A DNA stretch of 64,000 nt, from assembly GCF_050589845.1 (NCBI RefSeq), contig NZ_JBNGPA010000003.1, forward strand, positions 186,001-250,000. The letters are read 5' to 3'. The notes beneath the pieces were generated by a model. The model made no database searches and was not told the origin of the DNA. It saw only the letters and a program-made list of their open reading frames with translations. The position numbers were made by a program, and so were the translations under genes. This document shows, one piece after another, positions 29,701-35,434 of this stretch. Within the stretch, counting starts at the first letter, position 1. Each line of letters starts with the position of its first letter. This DNA comes from Carboxylicivirga agarovorans (GTDB lineage: Bacteria > Bacteroidota > Bacteroidia > Bacteroidales > Marinilabiliaceae).

Positions 29701-29840
29701 AATGATAGATTTTCATCACCATGCCTTAAGTCTTCTGCTGAAGAAAACTGTACTGCAGTTACAAATAAACAAAGACACAAAGCAGTTTTTTGCAGCCATG
29801 CAAAATCTTTCTTGGTCTTTTCCAGTAGTTTATTTCTCAT
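26742..29840 (-). CDS. SusC-family TonB-dependent transporter of the putative peptidoglycan locus
   Basis: 1032 residues. N-terminus MRNKLLEKTKKDFAWLQKTA then a hydrophobic signal ending FSSAED. Carboxypeptidase-D-like domain (VTGKVTDAGGEALPGVNIIE), TonB-box region (LDEVVVTAMGVVAEKKSL), plug (LQGRVAGVEVSSAGG, IRGASSIDPSMNNEPIFILN, AAAAALYGSEAANGAIMITT), barrel ending SVAFNITANF. No STN domain, so it is not sigma/FecR-linked; a GntR-type protein is encoded nearby instead. The AMGV variant of the usual VGYG box and the LNGMHVAGG loop mark it as a SusC/RagA of the CFB group unlike the other two in this window. First gene of an eight-gene operon ending with the amidase. Confidence 0.94.
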   Translation of the reverse strand: MRNKLLEKTKKDFAWLQKTALCLCLFVTAVQFSSAEDLRHGDENLSLQQEQKQVTGKVTDAGGEALPGVNIIEKGTTNGVITNLDGEYVITVSAGATISYSYIGFEAQDILVGDQNEINIILLEESTGLDEVVVTAMGVVAEKKSLNFAVQAVGAEKITQDKQNNFVNSLQGRVAGVEVSSAGGSPNAASQILIRGASSIDPSMNNEPIFILNGMHVAGGAAKAAEINPEDIETVTILKGAAAAALYGSEAANGAIMITTKSGKAGAMQVSLSTTLQLEQVANLPDLQDSYLRGGLGVYREESKGGWGPLMPEGTSTYDNVDNFLQTGVMQKYDLSLSGGTEKFNTYASLSYLDHEGVMPNDYLKRFTFLTKSEYKIRENLSVDLMANITNKESRGGSSMGSVYSWPIDDDMSYYKTPEGNIRWLYENSNNRYNSPLNPNWSRHEDSSQGNSYRTLVQGAVRWSPVKDLKLTGRVSYDLTNSDSEYIQTPRWPDPEDETAAEDLPYLGYMSLYEGKSEVINFGALAQYSKNITADIKLEAMAGIDFKRSKGSSLSAKGYDFIIPTLYSFNNLDVKNENDVYVGYSQKELVGIFGEIKFDYKGIAHVGATLRNDFSSTLADDKDSYRYPSFSGGLILTELLNVDSPLISFGKLRGNWARVGKDTNPYKQHNYLKNWSQHPDGGYGFDPVSSGNRYLDPEMTDSWEIGVDMRLFNDKTRIDVAYYSTFVDGQIVTVRVPLPTGNVLQTRNEGDISNKGIEVTWNQRILTNSNLTWDLTTNFAHNEGTVGDLPDDLREIYHYAGQIGTMRPSSIEHGPVFGITGKDYLRTDDGQVVVRENGTPVVGGTSTTLLGNREPDFTVGIENSWRYKNLGLSVLLDVRKGGDVYNGTLQYLMGSGMAANLEDYRNREIIVEGVVEQPDGTYVPNTTPVIFDQLFYTNYFAPASSNFVEDGSFVRLSTVALSYDLSSMSKQIGIDGLKVTVTGRNLLLWSNYSGSDPIVNHTGNSRGAGTYGIDYLRIPSTRSVAFNITANF

Positions 29841-29886
29841 TGGTATTAGATTTTGATTTAACGTTATTTTATATCATCATTATCTT

Positions 29887-29898
29887 CATGTCATACAT
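29887..29898 (-). promoter_or_regulatory. GntR-type operator motif copy 2 (upstream of susC)
   Basis: CATGTCATACAT on the plus strand, the reverse complement of ATGTATGACATG at 15150-15161, with GT-N3-AC core. It is 47 nt upstream of the susC ATG. Confidence 0.5.
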
Positions 29899-29965
29899 CA
29901 TTCATTTTAAACAATGTTATGCAATTTTAACATTAATATATGATATACACAAGTGTCAATAGCAT

Positions 29966-29975
29966 TTGTATGACC
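29966..29975 (-). promoter_or_regulatory. Partial GntR-type motif in the susC upstream region
   Basis: TTGTATGACC on the plus strand keeps the GTATGAC core (GT-N3-AC) but not the outer arms. It lies between the two full copies. Confidence 0.3.
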
Positions 29976-30038
29976 ACTCTTCTAGCCTTTATACCTTGCC
30001 GTTACAGCATTTACGACATTTATAATATTTTTACATAT

Positions 30039-30050
30039 CATGTCATACAT
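30039..30050 (-). promoter_or_regulatory. GntR-type operator motif copy 3 (upstream of susC)
   Basis: CATGTCATACAT, identical to copy 2, 152 bp further from susC. Two identical 12-mers in one promoter region would allow looping by a dimeric repressor; that is inference. Confidence 0.48.
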
Positions 30051-30284
30051 ATTAAATATATACACACAACAAGCTAATGCGACAATAAAGCTGTAATACA
30101 AAAAAAAGAATAACAATGCAGAGCTACAGGCAAAAGGGAACACAAAACAAGCCACATCCCTCGTGTGCTTGTGCCAAGGAATGACTTCCTGACTTGATTT
30201 ACAGGAAGACTTAAGCCAGTACCCGAAAAGAAGTTTTAATAATGAATAAGGCAGCCAATTAGCTTATCATGAAGTACTGTATAT

Positions 30285-32141
30285 TTATTTCTTATCAACA
30301 AGTTTTACGATGCTCCCATCCATAAAGGACGCAAGTAATTCCCGGTCATTGAGGGGAACAATTTTATTTAACGACGAATTACACACTTTATATCGCCACA
30401 ACAACTCTTTCTCTTGGATATCAACAGCAAACACTTCTCCATTTTTCGTACCTCCATACAAAACATTGTGTGATTCAACCAAAGGCACGGGATTGTGTTC
30501 ATATCCAAATCCCACATTAACTACCCAGTCATTACCTTTATCAGGTTCATCAGTAGGATAAGCCACGATGGAATCATTCATCGACTTGGCGAAAAAGAAT
30601 CGTCCGTCAGCCGATATACCGCATGACTCACGAACCTTATGCTTATTGGTCCTGAACAATTGCTCTCCACTTTCCAGGTCAATCACCGTCATGTGCCTGT
30701 CTGGCGCTACAATAAATACCTTTTCATCGCTCACTACCGGCACTACATTACCAGGTGAATATAAAGTTGCCCCATGTCCGTTGGTCCACTTCCAAAGCAT
30801 CTCCCCGGTTTGCTTATCAATACAGTGCAAAAATCTATCCCAGGCTCCAAATATTACTTTGTCGTTTGTAATACACGGCGATGCCTGAACGAATCCACCA
30901 ACATCTTTGTATTGCCAGATAATCTCCCCAGTTAATGCATTTAGCTTTAACATACCGCCCTTTCCACAGGCCACATACAAGTGATCATTATTTATTCTTC
31001 CTTCACTAAAGACCGGGTATTTTACATCCGTCTGCCAAACCAATTCTCCCGTGTGCTTATGAAATGCCTTTATAAATCCTTGCGAAGTTCCAACAATAGC
31101 AAATTGCTGATAAACAACGGGGCTTGAGTATTGCGGCTTACCCAGATCCTGACTCCATAGTAGCCGGTCCTTAGGCAGATCATAACAATTTAAGAGTCCA
31201 TCGGAAGCCAGCCAATAGATGCATTCATTATCATAAGCCACACCACCAAGCACCGAAGCAGAAGCCTCAGTCAACACCTTAACTTCGATGTTTTTATACC
31301 ATTCATTGATCGAATAATCAACTGAGGGTGGAAGCTTCATGGAATCAATCTGTGAGCTTTGACCCATATCCCAACTGAAAGCCAGTTGTGGTTCATATCC
31401 TAATCGTTTACTTTTTATCCTGACTATATCACCTTCCAGTTCAATAATATTATATCCAACATCTTGCTTATCGTGACCAACCAGGGCTCGCCCCATCACT
31501 CCGGTTATTCCATTGAAATTAAGTAACTGCAATTTATGCCCATGACCGCAAAAAGCCATTTTGACTTCATGCTTTTTTAGTTGAGCTGTCACTTCAGGCC
31601 AGTTATCCAACCCGTCAGCTAATGGATAATGTGCCATTGAGATTAAATGCTTATTCGCATCTGACTGCTTTAACATTTTTTCAAGCCAAAACAGGTCTTC
31701 CTGTTTCACATGACCATCTCCCATTTTCATGTAAGGACCTGTATTAAAACCAACAAACTGAAACGCATCGGTACTGAAGAAAAACCGATCATCACCAAAA
31801 AGCCTTTGGTACGTCGCGCCACCGGTCTCAGACCAATTTGTTTCGTGATTGCCTGGCAAAATATAATATGGAATTTCCAGTGAGTTCAGAATGTTTTTTA
31901 CAGCCAACAACTCATTGTCAGACCCCATATTGGTCAGATCACCAGTTATTACAACAAAATCATATATTCCATCATGATTAATCTCACTTACAACTTCAGC
32001 AAAATAACCTTCGTTAGTATTGCCGGGCTCAACATGAATATCGGTAAGAAATGCAATAATAACTTCCTCTTTGGGACGACAAGCCACTGCACATACCATC
32101 ATTAGTAAAATGCACAGATACTTAGGATTCATTGGCATCAT
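30285..32141 (-). CDS. Metallophosphoesterase-PQQ propeller lipoprotein
   Basis: 618 residues. Lipoprotein signal with Cys21 (VCAVACRPK). The calcineurin-like phosphoesterase domain (about 26-235) has all metal motifs: LTDIH (Asp34, His36), ITGDLTNMG, LPGNHE and CGHGH. A linker follows, then a PQQ-like (BamB/quinoprotein type) propeller (about 310-618) with repeats such as TGELVWQTDVKYP, TGEIIWQYKDVGG and TGEMLWKWTNGHG. The two-part layout recalls CpdA-like phosphoesterases joined to a propeller in Bacteroidota; substrate unknown. Being periplasm- or surface-facing, it might dephosphorylate a released phospho-compound (for example teichoic-acid-linked or phosphorylated sugars), which is a guess. 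It starts 59 nt after the GntR gene, so the two probably form one unit. Confidence 0.82.
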   Translation of the reverse strand: MMPMNPKYLCILLMMVCAVACRPKEEVIIAFLTDIHVEPGNTNEGYFAEVVSEINHDGIYDFVVITGDLTNMGSDNELLAVKNILNSLEIPYYILPGNHETNWSETGGATYQRLFGDDRFFFSTDAFQFVGFNTGPYMKMGDGHVKQEDLFWLEKMLKQSDANKHLISMAHYPLADGLDNWPEVTAQLKKHEVKMAFCGHGHKLQLLNFNGITGVMGRALVGHDKQDVGYNIIELEGDIVRIKSKRLGYEPQLAFSWDMGQSSQIDSMKLPPSVDYSINEWYKNIEVKVLTEASASVLGGVAYDNECIYWLASDGLLNCYDLPKDRLLWSQDLGKPQYSSPVVYQQFAIVGTSQGFIKAFHKHTGELVWQTDVKYPVFSEGRINNDHLYVACGKGGMLKLNALTGEIIWQYKDVGGFVQASPCITNDKVIFGAWDRFLHCIDKQTGEMLWKWTNGHGATLYSPGNVVPVVSDEKVFIVAPDRHMTVIDLESGEQLFRTNKHKVRESCGISADGRFFFAKSMNDSIVAYPTDEPDKGNDWVVNVGFGYEHNPVPLVESHNVLYGGTKNGEVFAVDIQEKELLWRYKVCNSSLNKIVPLNDRELLASFMDGSIVKLVDKK

Positions 32142-32200
32142 ATCAATCTATTTAAAAAAGTTCCTGTTAATCGAAACTGCATTACTGAAAATGCTCCTTG

Positions 32201-32461
32201 TTAATACTTTGAAAGGCCGCTGCTATTTTTAACATAAATCCCGCGGTCGCTTTTGAATTCGATTAAATTACGTTCTTCCAATCGATGAAGGGCATTTGTC
32301 AGGGCGGTTCTGCTTACACCTAAACGTATACTTAAATCACTTCTTGAAGGCAGTTTAGTTCCTGGTAATAATTGCCTTTCTTTAATTGCGTTTTCAATCT
32401 TGAACTCTATCACTTTTTCCAATGACTGACTGGCAATTACTTTATCAAAAACACGCTCCAT
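32201..32461 (-). CDS. GntR-family winged-helix mini-regulator (DNA-binding domain only)
   Basis: 86 residues from the ATG at 32461; the open frame extends to a TTG at 32491, less likely as start. GntR winged helix at about 10-80: IENAIKERQLLPGTKLPSRS, then LSIRLGVSRTALTNALHRLE and RNLIEFKSDRGIYVKN. GntR proteins bind as dimers to GT-Nx-AC sites and usually have a C-terminal effector domain; here the protein stops just after the wing, leaving only six residues. A regulator this short must dimerise through the DNA-binding domain or act with a partner. It is encoded just upstream of the phosphoesterase and the susC operon, whose promoter regions carry a matching GT-N3-AC motif. Confidence 0.85.
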   Translation of the reverse strand: MERVFDKVIASQSLEKVIEFKIENAIKERQLLPGTKLPSRSDLSIRLGVSRTALTNALHRLEERNLIEFKSDRGIYVKNSSGLSKY

Positions 32462-32784
32462 AGTTGTATTTTTTATTAATACATCATACAAATTTAAAAA
32501 AAATAGTATAATTACAAAGGAGGGTTATCTATTTCTGAACATGACACATAGTGTCTTCACAGATACAACCAGGCAAAAAATAATTACAAGACTTAGCCGG
32601 AATATGTCAATTCTCAATTCTGATAGGATAAGGCATTCAGTCCTCTGCTGAAAAAATGATAATAGTGTCATTTTACACACAATTAAGAAAGGTAGGTTTC
32701 CTTTTGATCAAAGGTGCTTACAATAAGAATAATTCGTATTAAAACGATGCTGATACCACTGGACAGTGTTTATCATGAATATAA
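32462..32784. promoter_or_regulatory. Intergenic region upstream of the GntR gene
   Basis: 323 bases between the GntR gene and a small plus-strand ORF. TTTGTATGATGT (minus strand, 32482-32493) matches the motif of the other promoter regions at 8 of 10 core positions and lies about 20 nt before the GntR ATG, compatible with autoregulation. Nothing else is recognisable. Confidence 0.4.
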
Positions 32785-32997
32785 ATGAAACACTTTAAAC
32801 CGCCAACCTTCATCCTAATCATTGCACTTGCCTGCTATTTCGTATTCTACCTAAGCATCAACAAAGAAGAGCTTGTTATAAATTATTTGGAATGGAGACA
32901 ATCAGGGGATCTGGATCTAATAAAATGGGGAGAAGTAAACTGTAGAAAGGTCGGCTACAAGCTAAGTCGAACTTATTGTTATAAAAAAACAGAATAA
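32785..32997 (+). CDS. Possible small membrane-anchored protein
   Basis: 70 residues and the only plausible plus-strand gene here. Residues 8-25 are hydrophobic (TFILIIALACYFVFYLSI), giving one membrane helix or an uncleaved signal anchor. The rest is charged and looks like a genuine soluble tail (WRQSGDLDLIKWGEVNCRKV, Cys54 and Cys65). No family recognised. There is no strong ribosome-binding site in the AT-rich leader, as is common in Bacteroidota. It lies outside any coding region on the other strand, so it is not an antisense shadow. Could be a relic of a larger gene. Confidence 0.45.
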   Translation: MKHFKPPTFILIIALACYFVFYLSINKEELVINYLEWRQSGDLDLIKWGEVNCRKVGYKLSRTYCYKKTE

Positions 32998-33088
32998 CAA
33001 TAGAGTGTTGCATTGAATTTAAAACTTAGTGAGCGCCTTATTTAATTTCTTATTTAACACAATAATATCAATTAGCGCATCGACCAGC

Positions 33089-33109
33089 AAGGTACCACAA
33101 AAGTACCTT
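33089..33109. repeat. 7-bp hairpin flanking the repeat array
   Basis: AAGGTAC / GTACCTT with a 7-nt loop CACAAAA, directly beside the first 11-bp unit. Confidence 0.5.
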
Positions 33110-33111
33110 CC

Positions 33112-33269
33112 CGGGGTCAAATCGGGGTCTTCTTCGGATCAACCTCGCCAGGAGCGAGGTTGATCCGAAGGTGTTCCGAAGAATTACCGAAGAGCACCCG
33201 AAGAGTTACCGAAGAAGCTCTAAGGATTTACCGAAGGATTGTTTAAAAATTACCGAAGCTACATTCGGT
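33112..33269. repeat. 11-bp-periodic degenerate tandem repeat (core CCGAAG)
   Basis: CCGAAG starts at 33165, 33176, 33187, 33198, 33209, 33231 and 33253: five in a row exactly 11 bp apart, then two at exact 22-bp steps with decayed copies (CTAAGG, TTTAAA) between. The best unit is CCGAAGAGTTA. On the left side CGGGGTC occurs at 33112 and 33123, also 11 bp apart, in the same phase as TCGG at 33134. 11 is not a multiple of 3, so this is a DNA-level repeat, not a protein repeat. It is GC-rich within an AT-rich gap. Confidence 0.8.
33132..33170. repeat. Perfect 17-bp inverted repeat within the array
   Basis: Arms CTTCGGATCAACCTCGC (33132-33148) and GCGAGGTTGATCCGAAG (33154-33170) with a 5-nt loop. 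It has no T-run, so it is not an ordinary terminator. Its left arm starts with CTTCGG, the complement of the CCGAAG core, so that arm could pair with any unit of the array. Confidence 0.88.
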
Positions 33270-33855
33270 CCACTTGTTCTCAAAATTCTGGCATCACTAT
33301 CACTAAATCTATATTATTGTTAACCAGACCTTGCTATATAATGTTGTTGATAGTTGTTGCTGTTCCAACCTTATATTGGAAGGGAATAATCAAGGCAACA
33401 TGAATAATTTCCCTATGTGAATGGGGCATGTTGAGCACGTTGAATTAGAAAAAGGATTGATGAGTATTGCAAAGGACTATGTATAAATTGCCTGAATCAC
33501 AGCACAGGAAGTTTACTGCTGTTAGTTCTGTATATCTACCCCTTGTGATCATCTCTCAAGCTGGAAGAGTTGGGATATGAAATGCAGGCATATCTGCCTG
33601 TTAACATTTCACTCCCCCCCAACATCATAAATCCTGACACTTAACACCCTTCCGGATACATTGCACCTTCTTTCTTTGAAAACAGCATTAGTCATTGGAA
33701 TCATCCAACTAGTAACTGCAATTTATTGTTAGTTTTTAAAAAGATTAACAACTGTATGTTAGGACATTATGCAACGTCACTTAGACTGATCATAAGCAAC
33801 CAGACTTTTGCTTACTGCATTAACGAAATGTACTGATCTATTACTAAAACAAATA

Positions 33856-33889
33856 AAAAGGAGGCAACCTCAGACAGTTGCCTCCTTTT
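33856..33889 (-). terminator. Strong terminator after the GH109-type gene
   Basis: 13-bp perfect stem AAAAGGAGGCAAC / GTTGCCTCCTTTT, 8-nt loop, followed by TTTTTATTTG on the minus strand, 38 nt past the stop. It closes the sigma/FecR-controlled PUL. Confidence 0.92.
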
Positions 33890-33926
33890 ATATAACACTA
33901 GTATAGTCCAGCCTTTAAAAAGGGGA

Positions 33927-35417
33927 TTAATGCACATTCAACTGCTTACCCGAATCCGCCTCTTTTAAGTTACGTACCCCAGTTGTACCACCACCTTTAA
34001 GTGTTAATTCGACCGGTTTGTTTGTTTTCCATTTACCACGTGTAAAATCTGGTATAGCAATTGGTTTAGAACCATTTAAGATGGACCATTCACTTAGTGG
34101 TGTGATACAACTCCAAGCTGCCGCATCATACACATCCATATCCATTGGTAAACCGTTGCGTAAACAGTCAATCAAACGCCAGTCCATTATAAAGTCCATA
34201 CCTCCATGACCACCAACTTGCTTGGCCATTTCGCCAATGCGACGTACTATTTCAGGTGTGTACTTTTCATCAAGCTCTTTCATCTTAGCCTCATCAGCTT
34301 TTTTATGACCAAAAGCGATGTGCTTCAATGGCCACTTCTGGGCAAAGCACTTGGTACCACTCAACATATGAATGCGTGAGTAAGGGCGAGGTGAACTGAT
34401 GTCGTGCTGAATCATCATGGTACGACCTTTCACGGTACGTATCATCTGCATATCCATGTTACCACGCATCTCCTTACCGATGAATTGCTGTAAGTCCGGA
34501 CGATCAGGAGCCAGCTCTTTGATACGGTGCTTCAAAGTGAAATCATCAGACATCATTGCGGTCAGGTAATCCATGCGGTCGCCACGGTTGATATCCATTG
34601 CCTGACAAATAGGTCCTAAACCGTGTGTTGGATATACATTGGCCTTGCGTGTATTTTCATGCAAACGCCACAAATTATCGTAAGCTCCATCGCCACGTGG
34701 CTTGTCATCCTTTGGCTTGTTGAAGTGCCAGTAATCCAAATCATGAATATAAGCACCTTCTCCGTGAACTAAATCACCAAAAGCGCCCTGACGAGCCATA
34801 TTCAAGGTCATCAATTCAAAGAAATCGTAACAGCAGTTCTCCAAAATCACACAGTGCTTCCTGGTCTGCTCTGATACCTCTACCATCTCCCAGCACTCGT
34901 CCATGGTCTTGGCTGTAGATACTTCTACCGCAGCATGGCTACCACCGCGCATGGCTGCTAAAGCAACAGGCACGTGCCATTCCCATGGCGTAGCAATATA
35001 AACCAAATCAACCAGGCCACTATCGCATAAAGCTTTAAAAGCCGTATCACTACCTGTGAATTCTTTGGCTTTAGGTAAGCCTGCTTTAGCCAGTGATGCC
35101 TGAGCCCCATCTAAGGCAGCCTGTCGAGTATCACAAAGCGCGGTTACTTCAACGCCTTCGATAAAACCCATACGGTCAACAGCACCAATACCTCTGTCGC
35201 CTATACCTACAAAACCAACACGTACCTTATCCAGCTTAGGGGCTGCATAACCACACATATTAAATTCCATCTTAGGCACTCGTTCAGCATTTTCGCGAAT
35301 ATAAGCAACGGCTTCCTTCTCATGAGACCGCTTATCACATCCGGCCAAAGGAGCGGCAGCTGCTACACCTGCTCCCAGTGCCATGTTTTTTAAAAATGAT
35401 CTTCTATCTGTTGACAT
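33927..35417 (-). CDS. GH109-type alpha-N-acetylgalactosaminidase-like oxidoreductase fold protein (Tat-exported)
   Basis: 496 residues. Twin-arginine signal (DRRSFLK at 4-10) with a Cys27 lipobox-like site (LAGC). NAD-binding Rossmann fold of the Gfo/Idh/MocA family (VRVGFVGIGDRGIGA, 66-80). The motifs ATPWEWHVPVALAAM, ENCCYDFFELMTLNMARQGA, EGAYIHDLDYWHFNK and YPTHGLGPICQAMDI match GH109, which removes terminal alpha-N-acetylgalactosamine by an NAD-dependent oxidation/elimination mechanism. Family members release GalNAc from blood-group A-type and O-glycan structures. Length fits the family. Tat export is usual because the cofactor is bound before export. It follows the sulfatase gene by 17 nt and is the last gene of the PUL. 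Some relatives have other specificities, so GalNAc is likely, not proven. Confidence 0.85.
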   Translation of the reverse strand: MSTDRRSFLKNMALGAGVAAAAPLAGCDKRSHEKEAVAYIRENAERVPKMEFNMCGYAAPKLDKVRVGFVGIGDRGIGAVDRMGFIEGVEVTALCDTRQAALDGAQASLAKAGLPKAKEFTGSDTAFKALCDSGLVDLVYIATPWEWHVPVALAAMRGGSHAAVEVSTAKTMDECWEMVEVSEQTRKHCVILENCCYDFFELMTLNMARQGAFGDLVHGEGAYIHDLDYWHFNKPKDDKPRGDGAYDNLWRLHENTRKANVYPTHGLGPICQAMDINRGDRMDYLTAMMSDDFTLKHRIKELAPDRPDLQQFIGKEMRGNMDMQMIRTVKGRTMMIQHDISSPRPYSRIHMLSGTKCFAQKWPLKHIAFGHKKADEAKMKELDEKYTPEIVRRIGEMAKQVGGHGGMDFIMDWRLIDCLRNGLPMDMDVYDAAAWSCITPLSEWSILNGSKPIAIPDFTRGKWKTNKPVELTLKGGGTTGVRNLKEADSGKQLNVH

Positions 35418-35434
35418 ATATATAATTTTAGTAT

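Larger units (their letters stand above)
29841..30284. promoter_or_regulatory. susC upstream region with repeated GntR-type motifs
   Basis: 444 bases without a gene, very AT-rich near susC. It holds three copies of the candidate GntR motif: two identical 12-mers and one partial copy, at 29887-29898, 29966-29975 and 30039-30050. A hairpin CTTCCTG / CAGGAAG (30185-30208) lies after the phosphoesterase gene but has no T-run, so whether transcription from the upstream gene stops here is unclear. Confidence 0.5.
32998..33926. other. 929-base gene-free gap between two PULs, with an 11-bp-periodic repeat
   Basis: No open frame above about 20 residues with protein-like content on either strand. The first part holds a hairpin, the 11-bp-periodic repeat and a 17-bp inverted repeat. 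The part from 33270 to 33850 is AT-rich and featureless apart from a C7 run near 33614-33620. The last part is the terminator of the GH109-type gene. Confidence 0.7.

Noticed and set aside
30185..30208. Hairpin after the phosphoesterase gene as terminator
   Set aside because: 7-bp stem with 10-nt loop and no T-run on the minus strand.
33112..33269. CRISPR-like array
   Set aside because: Period of 11 bp is far too short for repeat plus spacer, and there are no cas genes nearby.
33614..33620. C7 homopolymer as phase-variation tract
   Set aside because: No ORF or promoter next to it.
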